Shown one piece after another: positions 1 through 9,123 of a stretch of 41,897 nt of DNA. Position numbers and translations under genes: made by a program. Each line of letters opens with the position of its first letter. Position 1 is the stretch's first letter. The notes under the pieces are model-generated. The model was not told the DNA's origin and did not search any database. It was given only the letters and a program-made list of their open reading frames with translations. Origin of the DNA: DASTSN01 sp035760665 (GTDB lineage: Bacteria; Bacteroidota; Bacteroidia; Chitinophagales; Chitinophagaceae). The stretch lies in contig DASTSN010000034.1 in assembly GCA_035760665.1 (NCBI GenBank), forward strand, positions 1-41,897, given 5' to 3'.

Positions 1-219
1 CTGCGCAGGATGATTACGTTTGTTGAAAAACTGAATGAACTGGATACCACCGGCGTACAGCCCCTGCTGCACATGAGCGAAGAGATTAACGTGTTGCGTG
101 ATGATGTGGTACAGGGCGCAGTTTCAAGAGCCGATGCCTTGAAAAACGCTCCCGTCCATGATGATCAGTTTTTTAAAGTGCCTAAAGTGATCAAATCTCC
201 CTACGACAATCATGAATAA
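1..219 (+). CDS. gatC: Asp/Glu-tRNA amidotransferase subunit C, 5'-truncated
   Basis: GatC is the small subunit of GatCAB, which amidates misacylated Glu-tRNA(Gln) or Asp-tRNA(Asn) in the cytoplasm; it is known to wrap and stabilise GatA. Seen: the frame is open from base 1 (L-R-R before the first Met at base 10) to the TAA at 217-219. It carries the family core FVEKLNELDTTGVQPL, then the acidic LRDD stretch and the C-terminal tail with NAP and FFKVPKVI. Family members are about 95 residues, so roughly the first 25 lie outside the window; the Met at base 10 is internal. A LolD-like ATPase starts 28 bases downstream on the same strand, so the two may be cotranscribed. Family call is certain. 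Confidence 0.92.
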   Translation: MRRMITFVEKLNELDTTGVQPLLHMSEEINVLRDDVVQGAVSRADALKNAPVHDDQFFKVPKVIKSPYDNHE

Positions 220-247
220 TTATAATTATAACTATTAACCATAACTG

Positions 248-997
248 ATGCCTGAATCTTCAACTGCAAATCCCGGAAACAATTTTTTGAATTCCTCTGC
301 CATTATTCACCTGGAAAATATCCAGAAGAGTTATTTCATGGGGAAAATGGAATTGAAAGTGCTGAAGGGTGTTTCGTTTGATATCTTAAAAAACGAATAT
401 GTAGCCCTGATGGGGCCTTCCGGCTCGGGCAAAAGCACATTGATGAATATCCTAGGTTGCCTGGACACACCTACCGAAGGCAAGTATATATTAAACGGTC
501 AGGATGTCAGCAAAATGGAGGATAACGACCTTGCCGATGTGCGCAACAAAGAAATTGGTTTCGTATTTCAGCAATTTAACCTGCTGCCCCGCCTGACAGC
601 CCTGGAAAATGTGGCGCTGCCACTTGTGTATGCCGGGTTAAATAAAAAAGCCAGAACAGAAAAAGCTTTGCATGTGCTGGATATGGTGAACCTGACCGAC
701 AGAAGTCATCACAAACCCAATGAAATGTCCGGTGGACAATGCCAGCGGGTGGCGATTGCCAGGGCGCTGGTCAACGATCCATCCATCATTCTGGCCGATG
801 AACCCACCGGTAACCTCGATTCTAAAACTTCGCATGAGATTATGGATATTTTTGGAAAAATTCATGCCGGCGGAAATACCGTGGTGCTGGTAACGCACGA
901 AGAAGATATAGCACACTTTTCGCATCGGATCATCAGGCTGAGGGATGGTGTGATTGAAACCGATAAACGCAATGAACCGTCAATGGTTTATTCCTGA
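248..997 (+). CDS. ABC transporter ATP-binding protein, LolD/MacB type
   Basis: A cytoplasmic nucleotide-binding subunit of 249 residues that would energise an FtsX/MacB-type permease (lipoprotein release, efflux or cell-division type). Seen: Walker A GPSGSGKST at residues 56-64, Q-loop FVFQQFNLLPRL, signature MSGGQCQRVAIARAL from about residue 160, Walker B ILADEPTGNLD with the catalytic Glu near 185, and the switch His in VTHEED. The segment between Q-loop and signature has the LolD/MacB character. The first 18 residues precede the fold, so the true start could be a little downstream. No permease is adjacent; gatC lies 28 bases upstream. The exported substrate cannot be told from sequence; cell-division FtsE is less likely because no ftsX is adjacent. 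Confidence 0.9.
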   Translation: MPESSTANPGNNFLNSSAIIHLENIQKSYFMGKMELKVLKGVSFDILKNEYVALMGPSGSGKSTLMNILGCLDTPTEGKYILNGQDVSKMEDNDLADVRNKEIGFVFQQFNLLPRLTALENVALPLVYAGLNKKARTEKALHVLDMVNLTDRSHHKPNEMSGGQCQRVAIARALVNDPSIILADEPTGNLDSKTSHEIMDIFGKIHAGGNTVVLVTHEEDIAHFSHRIIRLRDGVIETDKRNEPSMVYS

Positions 998-1030
998 GCG
1001 CCGGCTGTTATCCAAACGGTAGAAAGATTG

Positions 1031-1056
1031 TGAAGAGTTTCCCGGCTCTTCATTTT
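1031..1056 (+). terminator. Probable terminator after the ABC ATPase
   Basis: Seven-base inverted repeat TGAAGAG (1031-1037) and CTCTTCA (1046-1052) with an 8-base loop, followed by a short T-rich run. It lies 33 bases after the ATPase stop and before the adenosyltransferase. The T tract is weak, so confidence is moderate. Confidence 0.45.
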
Positions 1057-1077
1057 CATTTCTGAACCTTAGTCATC

Positions 1078-1085
1078 TAATTTTG
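1078..1085 (+). promoter_or_regulatory. Possible -7 promoter element for the adenosyltransferase gene
   Basis: TAATTTTG fits the Bacteroidota -7 consensus TAnnTTTG and lies 38 bases before the start codon of the next gene. No clear TTG/TTTG partner is seen at the expected distance upstream, so this is a half-supported promoter only. Confidence 0.35.
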
Positions 1086-1123
1086 TTACTGCATACTGAT
1101 CCATTCGTTTCAATTTTTGCAGC

Positions 1124-1684
1124 ATGGCGATGAAAATATATACAAAGACGGGTGACAAAGGCACGACTTCTTTAATTGGCGGAACAAAAGTGCCGAAGAG
1201 CCACCTGCGCATTGAAGCTTACGGCACTGTTGATGAATTGAATGCCCACATCGGCCTATGCAGAGACATATTAGCAGATGAAAAAAGCAGGAAAACTTTA
1301 TTAGAAATTCAGGACCGCCTGTTTACCATCGGTTCTTCGCTGGCCTGTGATCCCATCAAAGAACCCAAACTGCGCCTACCCGATTTAAAAGAAGCTGATA
1401 TCAGCCTGCTGGAAAATGAAATGGATAAAATGGATGAGGTACTTCCGCCCATGAAAAATTTCGTTTTACCCGGTGGGCATCCCACCATTTCGCAATTGCA
1501 TATTGCCCGCTGCGTATGCCGCCGTGCGGAGCGCTGCTGTGTCCGTCTGGAACTGGAAAGCTTGGAAGTGGAACACATCATCCTGAAATACCTAAACAGG
1601 TTAAGTGATTATCTTTTTGTATTGTCACGTTACGCAACGCATTTACTGCAATCAGAAGAAATTCCCTGGAAACCGCGGGTATAA
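1124..1684 (+). CDS. PduO-type cob(I)alamin adenosyltransferase
   Basis: Transfers the 5'-deoxyadenosyl group of ATP to cob(I)alamin (or cobyrinate diamide) to make adenosylcobalamin, in the cytoplasm. Seen: 186 residues, the usual family length; N-terminal ATP-binding motif YTKTGDKGTTSLIGG followed by the basic residues and R-I-E-A-Y-G-T-V-D-E-L-N; then LPGGHPTISQLHIARCVCRRAER, which contains the Arg-rich segment lining the active site. These two motifs define the PduO class, as opposed to CobA or EutT. It stands alone, with a weak terminator upstream and a kinase gene 103 bases downstream, so it probably serves B12 salvage for the cell's own cobalamin enzymes. Which corrinoid it prefers is not visible. 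Confidence 0.95.
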   Translation: MAMKIYTKTGDKGTTSLIGGTKVPKSHLRIEAYGTVDELNAHIGLCRDILADEKSRKTLLEIQDRLFTIGSSLACDPIKEPKLRLPDLKEADISLLENEMDKMDEVLPPMKNFVLPGGHPTISQLHIARCVCRRAERCCVRLELESLEVEHIILKYLNRLSDYLFVLSRYATHLLQSEEIPWKPRV

Positions 1685-1787
1685 GGTTATCTACTATTCT
1701 TAATCAAAACGACTTCCCAATCATTTTATCCTGCTAAACTGGCTTTTTGCCTTACTGTTTGTAGATTTATTCTAACAACGGTCAGTA

Positions 1788-4700
1788 TTGAAACCACTAC
1801 CTGTCATATTCCTTTGCACAGTAATAGTAGCATGCCGGTTTGTGCTCTGCGCACAGCAAACATTGCAAAGCCCGGTTATCTACTCATTAACCGAGCAAAA
1901 CGGGTTAAGCGACAACAACGTAACCTGTTTTTACCAGGATAGTCATGGTTACCTCTGGATCGGCACACAAAATGGCCTGAACCGGTATGACGGATCAGCA
2001 TTCCGCATCTTTCGCAATAAAAATAATGCGGCTGATGAACTGGCGGCCAACTCCGTTTTGGCTATAACAGAAGACCGGGCTTATCATATATGGATTGCAA
2101 CGGCTGACGGGCTGAGCATGTATGACCCACAGGCAGACACGTTACACACCTGGCGGGTCAGCGCCACTGATCCTGATATCAATACCCTGAACACTATTGC
2201 CGTCGATAGTTACGGAGATATCTGGCTGGGATCTTTTGGCGGGTTGCTGGAGTTTATGCCAGCCAGTCACCGGTTCAAGGTGTTTTACAACTCTGTATTG
2301 GCAGCCGGACCAGAAAAAAGAAAAAGTAACCTGATCAATTATATACTTCTTGATACACAACAGCGCTTATGGATAGGAAGCTATAACGGTTTGTGGCGGT
2401 TTTTCCCTGGCACTGCACATTTTGAACAATTCATAGGCAATGGCCAGGTTCCTTCAAATGATGCGTTAATCAATAAAATTACAGAAGATCACGCCGGGCG
2501 ACTCTGGCTATCTTTTTACGGGAATGGCTTGCAGCTATTTGATCCGGCGCAGCAAAAGCTGATCAATTATTTTGGCAAAGAAAATAGAATTCCCTTTGTA
2601 AAAACCACAACAGAATGGAAAACAGACAGCAGGCATTTTCTGTTAAACGCAGATAACCTGCTGTTTGACCCAATTAATAAAAACGTTTACCCATTATATA
2701 AAAAAAATGAAAACCCCGATAATTTTATCATCAATACTGCGTACACAAGCAAAGATAACCTGCTATGGTGGGGGACAAACAAAGGCGTACGCATTATAGA
2801 TCCTTCCAAGCAATTCTTTCACCGCGTTCTGCTTTCAGATAACGACATCACTCACCAGGGCATTTCGTTGTTGCAAACCAGGCGAGGTATTTACATTGGT
2901 GCTGCAGGAAAATGGTTTTTATCTGTTTATGATTCCACCTTCGCTCTCAGAAAATCCATAAACCTTGCACCCGCTATTGAACCGAATGATCCTTTCAAAC
3001 CTTCCGCCCTTAATATTAAACAGGAAAATGCAGACCAGCTATGGATTTGTACTGACGAAGGTCTCTGGCATTATGATGAAAAAAATTCCCGTTGTGAAAA
3101 ATTCCATTTACCCAAAAGCAATCAAACGAGTCCTGCTTACGATTTCATCACCAATATGTTTATTGATTCCAAAGGCATACTTTGGATCTTTCCCTGGCGC
3201 AATGGCCTGTGGCAGTTTGATAAAACAAACAAAAAATTTACGAAGGTCTGGACGGGTTTTTTACAGCAAAATAATGAAACAAAAAACCTGCTCATCGTTA
3301 ATGCCGCTGAGGACGATCAGGGAAACCTCTGGTTTGCCGACCTTGATGAAGGACTGATTAGCTATAACCGCGCAAATCATCATTTTTTTAAACCCACTGA
3401 AAAAAAATTTGGTGCCCGGTACTCCTTATCAAATGTTGTGTTTGAAAAACCCTGGATCTGGTGCGTTAGCACCGGAAAAGTATTTCGCGTCCACACACAA
3501 ACCATGCAGACAGAGGAGTGGAGTATTCCTGATGAATTATCGTCAAAGGTGTATACTTTCTGCAGTGATCACCGCGGCCACCTGTGGATTACCACCCGTA
3601 AAGGACTTTTATCGTTCAACACACACAATTTTCATTTTAAGCGATACACAACCGGGGACGGCTTGTTGGATAACGATTTAACGGAGCCTATTTGGTGCCT
3701 GGATAATGGCAATATTGTTTATACAGCACATCGTTATCTTCTGTGGTTCAATCCCGCCGACCTGGATAAACCATCTGCAACACCCCCTGTACAACTCACG
3801 GCGGTTTTTTCACAAAATAAACGGCTGCCTGTTTCAGTCAATTCAAAAGGCGAAAAAACACTTGACCTCAGTTATACATATAATAATTTTACGTTTAACT
3901 GGGGGATGCAGCACTACAGCAACCCCTTGCAAAATCAATATTATTATCAGCTCATGGGTATTGATGATGGCTGGAAATACGCGGGTAACAAAGGTATAGC
4001 GGTTTATGCAGGCCTGTCCCCGGGAAAATATATTTTCCGGATGAACGGCGCTCCAAATGACGGCATTATGAGCAGCAATGGCGATTATCTCGTTATTACC
4101 ATACATCCTCCATTCTGGAAAACAGCCTGGTTCATTACAAGTTTTACGCTGCTGTCACTGGGCGCCCTGATCGTTATTGTCAGCTACATCGCCAGGCGTA
4201 ATTTGAAAGAAAAATTACTAAACCTGGAAAAAGAGCAGGCGCTCGAAAAAGAGCGAAACCGCATCAGCAGGGACATGCACGATGAATTAGGTAGCGGACT
4301 GACAAAAATTGCCATCCTGAGTGAGGTTGTAAAAAAACAACTAAATGAGCCCGAAAAAGCAAAACAACAACTGGAAAATATTTCTGCCTCCTCGCGGGAG
4401 CTTGTTGACAACCTGCAAAATATCATCTGGGTGCTGAATCCCAAAAACGATTCACTGGAAAGCCTTTCCGCCTACGTACGGGAATATGCCCTGAAGTTTT
4501 TTGAACCCTTTGGCATTGACGTGATCTTTCACTACCAGGAAAATCTTTCGGTAAAACTATCGGAGGAAACACGGCATCATCTGTTCCTGATCATTAAAGA
4601 AACGTTCAACAATATCGCCAGGCATGCCTGGTGCAACACGGTCACCATTAGTATCCGGCAGCAAGCTGACAGGCTGGAGCTGGTAATTGAAGACGATGGT

Positions 4701-4844
4701 AAAGGATTTGATCAAAATAAGATAAGAACGTTTGGCAATGGTATCCGCAACATGAAAAACCGCATCAGCCAGGTGGGCGGCATTTATCAAATTGAATCTG
4801 CCCCAGGTAAAGGAGCAAAAACCAGCATCTTAGTACCCTGCTAA
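1788..4844 (+). CDS. Reg_prop/Y_Y_Y sensor histidine kinase, HisKA_3 type
   Basis: A 1018-residue membrane sensor kinase. Seen: a TTG start followed by a signal peptide ending near CAQQ; about ten beta-propeller repeats of the Reg_prop form (for example LWIGTQNGLNRYDG, IWIATADGLSMYDP, LWITTRKGLLSF), predicted to fold as a periplasmic propeller; a Y_Y_Y domain near residues 690-765; one membrane helix near 779-803; HisKA_3 with phospho-acceptor H831 in SRDMHDELGSG; HATPase with N-box KETFNNIARHA near 937, then DDGKGFD and GNGIRNMKNR. It ends without a fused receiver or AraC domain, so it is a classical kinase rather than a hybrid. A LuxR-type regulator begins 52 bases later and is the obvious partner. 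In Bacteroidota such propeller sensors often detect glycans; the ligand here is unknown. Confidence 0.92.
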   Translation: MKPLPVIFLCTVIVACRFVLCAQQTLQSPVIYSLTEQNGLSDNNVTCFYQDSHGYLWIGTQNGLNRYDGSAFRIFRNKNNAADELAANSVLAITEDRAYHIWIATADGLSMYDPQADTLHTWRVSATDPDINTLNTIAVDSYGDIWLGSFGGLLEFMPASHRFKVFYNSVLAAGPEKRKSNLINYILLDTQQRLWIGSYNGLWRFFPGTAHFEQFIGNGQVPSNDALINKITEDHAGRLWLSFYGNGLQLFDPAQQKLINYFGKENRIPFVKTTTEWKTDSRHFLLNADNLLFDPINKNVYPLYKKNENPDNFIINTAYTSKDNLLWWGTNKGVRIIDPSKQFFHRVLLSDNDITHQGISLLQTRRGIYIGAAGKWFLSVYDSTFALRKSINLAPAIEPNDPFKPSALNIKQENADQLWICTDEGLWHYDEKNSRCEKFHLPKSNQTSPAYDFITNMFIDSKGILWIFPWRNGLWQFDKTNKKFTKVWTGFLQQNNETKNLLIVNAAEDDQGNLWFADLDEGLISYNRANHHFFKPTEKKFGARYSLSNVVFEKPWIWCVSTGKVFRVHTQTMQTEEWSIPDELSSKVYTFCSDHRGHLWITTRKGLLSFNTHNFHFKRYTTGDGLLDNDLTEPIWCLDNGNIVYTAHRYLLWFNPADLDKPSATPPVQLTAVFSQNKRLPVSVNSKGEKTLDLSYTYNNFTFNWGMQHYSNPLQNQYYYQLMGIDDGWKYAGNKGIAVYAGLSPGKYIFRMNGAPNDGIMSSNGDYLVITIHPPFWKTAWFITSFTLLSLGALIVIVSYIARRNLKEKLLNLEKEQALEKERNRISRDMHDELGSGLTKIAILSEVVKKQLNEPEKAKQQLENISASSRELVDNLQNIIWVLNPKNDSLESLSAYVREYALKFFEPFGIDVIFHYQENLSVKLSEETRHHLFLIIKETFNNIARHAWCNTVTISIRQQADRLELVIEDDGKGFDQNKIRTFGNGIRNMKNRISQVGGIYQIESAPGKGAKTSILVPC

Positions 4845-4896
4845 CACTTTTTGGGGATGCAAATGTGTATCCGGCTTATTTATTTTTGAAAAGTTT

Positions 4897-5526
4897 ATGG
4901 TGCACGTAGTCATTATAGAAGATGTACAGGAAATCCGGGAAGGCCTGCAATGGCTAATTGGCAGCAGCGAGGGTTTCGTATGTGATAAATCATTTGCCAC
5001 TGGCGAAGAAGCCTTGGCGGAGTTGCCGTCTATTTGCCCGGATGTTGTGCTGATGGATATCAACCTGCCCGGCATCAGTGGTATTGAAGCGGTCAGCCGT
5101 CTCAAAGGACAGTGCCCGCAAACGCAATTCATTATGAGCACCGTTTATGAGGATGATGAAAATATTTTCGAAAGCCTGAAAGCCGGCGCCAGCGGCTATC
5201 TGCTCAAAAAGACAGCTCCCTCCAAAATTCTCGATGCCATTACAGAAGTGCACGAGGGCGGCAGTCCAATGAGCAGCCAGATTGCCCGGAAAGTAATCGC
5301 CTCTTTTCAGAAAAAAAATTCTATTGACGAAACTGATATCCTGACCCCCAAAGAAAAAGAAGTGCTCAAAGCTCTTGCCAAAGGATTGCGCTATAAGGAA
5401 ATTGCAGACGAAATGAAAGTAAGCATGGAAACAATTCGCAGCCATGCGAGAAAAATTTATGAGAAACTGCAGGTGCAGAGCCGTACCGAAGCCCTAAATA
5501 AGGTGTATGGAAGAAACCCCCTCTAA
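4897..5526 (+). CDS. NarL/LuxR-family response regulator
   Basis: Cytoplasmic transcription factor of 209 residues, inferred to be phosphorylated by the kinase just upstream. Seen: receiver domain at residues 1-120 with the acidic pair E8/D9, phospho-acceptor D54 in VVLMDINLPG, and the conserved Lys in LLKKTAPSKI; a LuxR-type helix-turn-helix near 140-205 (LTPKEKEVLKALAKGL, then KEIADEMKVSMETIRSHARKIY). HisKA_3 kinases typically pair with this regulator class, and the 52-base spacing on the same strand fits a two-gene operon. TATTTTTG at 4881-4888 resembles a -7 promoter element but has no well-spaced partner. The regulon is unknown; the adjacent OmpA/secreted-protein block is a candidate target. 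Confidence 0.94.
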   Translation: MVHVVIIEDVQEIREGLQWLIGSSEGFVCDKSFATGEEALAELPSICPDVVLMDINLPGISGIEAVSRLKGQCPQTQFIMSTVYEDDENIFESLKAGASGYLLKKTAPSKILDAITEVHEGGSPMSSQIARKVIASFQKKNSIDETDILTPKEKEVLKALAKGLRYKEIADEMKVSMETIRSHARKIYEKLQVQSRTEALNKVYGRNPL

Positions 5527-5699
5527 TCCTCATCATTTGATTCCCCGCTACACAAAATCACTATTGACTATCCCGTTTTGAGCTGGCAAATTTGTAAACA
5601 AATAACCCTTTACTGCAGGTTGGCATAAGAGCATGTTCTCACACTTTTTTGTGATTGACCCGGTTACTGTAATAAAACAATTTTACAAAAAACAGTATT

Positions 5700-6908
5700 A
5701 TGCTGAAAATAGTATCTGCTCTTTCGCTGATCTGCATGCTTACGATGCCGGCTAATAGCCAGATTTTAAAGAAACTCGGTCAAAAAGTAAAAGACAAGGT
5801 CAATCAGCGTGTTGACGAAAAAGAAGACAAGGCTATTGATAAAAGCCTGGATAAAACAGAAGATGCAACAAAAAAGAAAGATAATTCAGGTAACAACTCG
5901 GACAATACAAGTAATACTAATGGCAGCAGCAATGCAAAAGCAGGGCCACCCAGTTTGAAATCATATACGAATTATGATTTTGTGCCGGGAGATACGGTAG
6001 TTTTTGAATCTAATCTCGCCGATGAGCAAACAGGAGAAATTCCCTCGCAGTTTACATTAGCAAACGGGCAAATGGACGTGCAGCAAGAGGATGGAGAAAA
6101 TGTAATTCATGTGCCAAAAGGACCCGGCGCGACCATGAAACCCAGGATGACGAATGCTACTTACATGCCAGATAAGTTTACCATTGAACTGGATTTTAAA
6201 AATGAAAATTTTGGGCTCAACCATATAATGATCGATTTTGGTCAACGTGTTTATTACTCCGGCGGAGAAGGCATAACTCCGGGAATGACTTTTGGCAGCG
6301 ACAATATAGATTGGACGCTTGGAGGTGTCGAATACCCGGAAGCGTTGAAGACAGCACTTGAAGATCCGATGAAATGGCATCATATTTCTATTGCAGTGAA
6401 TAAAACTGTTGGAAAAGTATATGTAGATCAGTACCGGGTGGCCAATGTCAATAACCTCACCGGTAAGCCGCAAAATGTTACCATTGATGTGAATGGTTAC
6501 GAAAATTCTTATATCAAAAACATACGCATCGCTGCAGGTGGTATCGATATATATAAACAAACCACCACCCCGGCCAAAATCATTATGCATGGTATCTTAT
6601 TCGATGTGGACAAAGCAACGCTGAAACCAGAATCCATGGGATCCATCAATCAGATATTCAACCTGATGAAAAAAGATCCTTCCCTGAAATTTGAAATCGA
6701 TGGTCACACAGATAACAGCGGGACGGCTGCTCACAACCTCGATCTTTCCCAGCAAAGAGCAGATGCTGTAAAATCTCAACTGGTCAGTATGGGCATTGAT
6801 GCCTCAAGGCTTACAACAAAGGGTTTTGGCGATACAAAACCAATTGACGGCAACGATACACCTGAAGGTAAAGCCAATAACCGGAGGGTAGAGTTTGTAA
6901 AAATGTAA
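5700..6908 (+). CDS. OmpA-family outer-membrane/periplasmic protein
   Basis: A secreted 402-residue protein that probably anchors an envelope assembly to peptidoglycan. Seen: signal peptide ending near ANSQ; a charged Lys/Asp-rich segment (residues about 25-65) and an Asn/Ser-rich linker (66-82); a middle beta-rich domain (about 90-290) that resembles LamG/concanavalin-like folds; and a C-terminal OmpA-like domain from about 297 with IDGHTDNSG, the conserved Asp/Arg peptidoglycan-binding region (LSQQRADAVKSQLVSMGI) and NNRRVEF at the end. No N-terminal eight-strand barrel is present, so it is not a classic OmpA porin. The unrecognised secreted protein A starts 15 bases after its stop, which suggests cotranscription. 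The OmpA domain is certain; the middle fold is a judgement from pattern. Confidence 0.9.
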   Translation: MLKIVSALSLICMLTMPANSQILKKLGQKVKDKVNQRVDEKEDKAIDKSLDKTEDATKKKDNSGNNSDNTSNTNGSSNAKAGPPSLKSYTNYDFVPGDTVVFESNLADEQTGEIPSQFTLANGQMDVQQEDGENVIHVPKGPGATMKPRMTNATYMPDKFTIELDFKNENFGLNHIMIDFGQRVYYSGGEGITPGMTFGSDNIDWTLGGVEYPEALKTALEDPMKWHHISIAVNKTVGKVYVDQYRVANVNNLTGKPQNVTIDVNGYENSYIKNIRIAAGGIDIYKQTTTPAKIIMHGILFDVDKATLKPESMGSINQIFNLMKKDPSLKFEIDGHTDNSGTAAHNLDLSQQRADAVKSQLVSMGIDASRLTTKGFGDTKPIDGNDTPEGKANNRRVEFVKM

Positions 6909-6923
6909 TCAATTAAAGAAATT

Positions 6924-8156
6924 TTGATGATTCAAAAATTCGGAATAGCAATGATTGCTGTCTCAGGTATCTTATTGCTTGCGGATAGCAATATCAATGC
7001 ACAAAGCAATATATCATTTCAATGCAAAGAATTAAACATCAATAAAACATCGCCGCTGAAATGTGATGCTATTAGTGAAGATGATCCGGGCGACCTTGCA
7101 GAAGCTTACAGCTATTTGATAACCTATTTCGCAGGAGGCACTACTGATCAACGTTTTGAATTACGCTTCCCTTCGCGAACAGCAAGTTATCATTGGACAC
7201 AGAGAAGCAGCAGCGATAAAAATGACTCACTCTCCGCTGAACTGATCTACAACACCAATCCAAAAGTATACGGTTATACGATGGATGCCTTTCCAACGGA
7301 TTTTACGATCACAGTTACCCGTTACGATAATACAAAGGGAGGCATCATTGAGGGAAAATTTGAAGGAACAATGCAATCGGAGCTGGCATGGAGTCAACAA
7401 ACCGTGACCGTTCCGGTAAAAGGAACTTTTCGTACCATCCGAACCGGCAAAGCAGGAGATGAATGCAGGAAACAACGATACACAGAAAAAGAGGTGATCG
7501 GCAAGGCTGTAAAAATTTTTGATAATGCTTTTATACAACTATTGCAAAAAACCGGATGGCAAATAACAGAGGAGAAAAATGGTCTTACCACCCAGATCGC
7601 AGACCACCCTGCTCCATTTCGCCCGCTTTTTATGTGCAGTGACTTTTTCAGCCTGAAGCTTTCACTCGATCCAAATTCTGCATACGGCAAAATGATACAA
7701 GACTCAGCAGAATATTATAATCAACAGCTTTCACAAAGCTCACCCGGCACCAAGGCCTATCTGCAGGCTTCACAAAATCTTTTTCGCATGCAAAATATGC
7801 AAACTGCAGAAATAGCAATAGACGCAAACAGTCCATATCTGAAACAAGATTATACAATTGGCAGCAAAGACAAATCTACTGTCCTTCATATTCCCGGCTC
7901 CGCTTATGCCTGGCAACTTTATCTTGCTCCTACTGACGAATTGGGTTCTCCCGAAGAAAAAACCATGATTTTCTTTGGAAACTGGAAAGGCGCCAATATG
8001 CACTCGGGAACCTATGCTGGTTATCCGTTCATTCATAAACAACAGGCTCCCTTTATCGAAAATTTTGTCGTGACCATTACCGCCCCGGCATCTGCAGCCA
8101 ACGAGATCATCAAAAAAATTGACTGGCAAAAATTGAACGACGCACTAAGTAAATAG
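6924..8156 (+). CDS. Unrecognised secreted two-domain protein (protein A)
   Basis: I do not recognise a named family. Seen: 410 residues; signal peptide ending at NAQS near residue 28; an N-terminal beta-rich domain (to about residue 175) with two Gly-x-Phe strands, IIEGKFEGTM (141-150) and VPVKGTFRTIR shortly after; then a C-terminal region of mixed helix and strand with DSAEYYNQQLSQ, IPGSAYAWQLYL, MIFFGNWKG and a final helix NEIIKKIDWQKLNDALSK. Position suggests an operon: 15 bases after the OmpA gene and 7 bases before protein B. The C-terminal half is related to the product of 9360-10546 and the N-terminal half to the rebuilt pseudogene 10575-11106, so it looks like a fusion of two separable modules. 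Exported to periplasm or outer membrane by inference; function unknown. Confidence 0.8.
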   Translation: MMIQKFGIAMIAVSGILLLADSNINAQSNISFQCKELNINKTSPLKCDAISEDDPGDLAEAYSYLITYFAGGTTDQRFELRFPSRTASYHWTQRSSSDKNDSLSAELIYNTNPKVYGYTMDAFPTDFTITVTRYDNTKGGIIEGKFEGTMQSELAWSQQTVTVPVKGTFRTIRTGKAGDECRKQRYTEKEVIGKAVKIFDNAFIQLLQKTGWQITEEKNGLTTQIADHPAPFRPLFMCSDFFSLKLSLDPNSAYGKMIQDSAEYYNQQLSQSSPGTKAYLQASQNLFRMQNMQTAEIAIDANSPYLKQDYTIGSKDKSTVLHIPGSAYAWQLYLAPTDELGSPEEKTMIFFGNWKGANMHSGTYAGYPFIHKQQAPFIENFVVTITAPASAANEIIKKIDWQKLNDALSK

Positions 8157-8163
8157 CCCTCTT

Positions 8164-9072
8164 ATGAAAAAATATTTTTTTATTGCCCTTTTATTTTCAT
8201 CATTTTTCTCAGCTAAAGCACAAAACAATACGACCAGTACTGCAGGCGATTTTATTATTTTCCCGGGCAACGATATTACACTTCCGCCCAACGGAACCGA
8301 TAGTTTATGGATAAAAGAAATCATCAACAATATGCCTGCCGATGCCAACATCAGCACTGCCGAATGGACCATTGATGGAAAAGAGTATTCAAAACAAGAC
8401 GCTCAGGAAGGAAATTTTAAAATCGCAAAGCTGCAATTTTATAAAGGTGTTTATAAAGCCCCTGCAAAAGTACCTCCGCACAACCCGGTTCTCATTACAG
8501 CTTCATTTCAGCCCGAAGGGGAAACTACTAAGATTATTTTATACTGCCGTATTCATATCATCGACAAAGAAAATTATTTCTATATCAGCAGCAATAATAC
8601 TGCCCCCGGTACATTGTACGAAATAAAAGAGCCAATGATATCATCCATGCGGATGGAAAGCGCTTATTATTTTAATGACCAGTGGAGTATTGGCGCAAAC
8701 GGGTTCAGGAAAACAAACGATGAGAAAAGTGGTACTCAACCTTTGAGCGTAGGCGCAAGTATTATTGGAAATGGAACCGGCATTTATCCATGGACAATAA
8801 AATGGAACAGCAAGCAAGGTCTTGTACCTCCCCTCAATACTGTTACCATAACAGGTATTGACAAAGACGGTAATCCTTTTCAATATTTTTCTGGTGATTG
8901 CATTCCGCACGGAGATTATAACTGCGGGCATATAGCCTTACAAGGCAGCACAACTATTACTGTATTTGACAAACAGAAGAGAATTATCAAAGGTTATTTT
9001 TCGGGGCAGCTCGTATCTCCAACAGGCCAATACGTTTGGGCTTCCGGTGCCTTTTCGGTGAAAATGAAATAA
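8164..9072 (+). CDS. Unrecognised secreted protein (protein B)
   Basis: No named family recognised. Seen: 302 residues; signal peptide of about 20 residues ending in SAKAQ; the rest is predicted beta-rich with many Asn, Thr, Gly and aromatic residues, and a carbohydrate-binding or Ig-like look rather than an enzyme-like one. The C-terminus has the pair IIKGYFSGQL and ASGAFSVKMK, which resembles the Gly-x-Phe strand pair in protein A and in the pseudogene 10575-11106. Start chosen at the ATG 7 bases after the stop of protein A, since it is followed at once by a Lys-rich signal peptide. Translational coupling with A is likely. Two cysteines in GDCIPHGDYNCG could form a disulfide in the periplasm. 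Confidence 0.78.
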   Translation: MKKYFFIALLFSSFFSAKAQNNTTSTAGDFIIFPGNDITLPPNGTDSLWIKEIINNMPADANISTAEWTIDGKEYSKQDAQEGNFKIAKLQFYKGVYKAPAKVPPHNPVLITASFQPEGETTKIILYCRIHIIDKENYFYISSNNTAPGTLYEIKEPMISSMRMESAYYFNDQWSIGANGFRKTNDEKSGTQPLSVGASIIGNGTGIYPWTIKWNSKQGLVPPLNTVTITGIDKDGNPFQYFSGDCIPHGDYNCGHIALQGSTTITVFDKQKRIIKGYFSGQLVSPTGQYVWASGAFSVKMK

Positions 9073-9123
9073 GCACTTTTGATATAAAAATTTTCCATGA
9101 ACTACTATTAATCCAGTGAAAAA

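Noticed and set aside
6057..6590. 177-codon open frame on the minus strand
   Set aside because: It lies inside the OmpA-family gene, has no recognised motif, and the plus-strand frame has clear domains.
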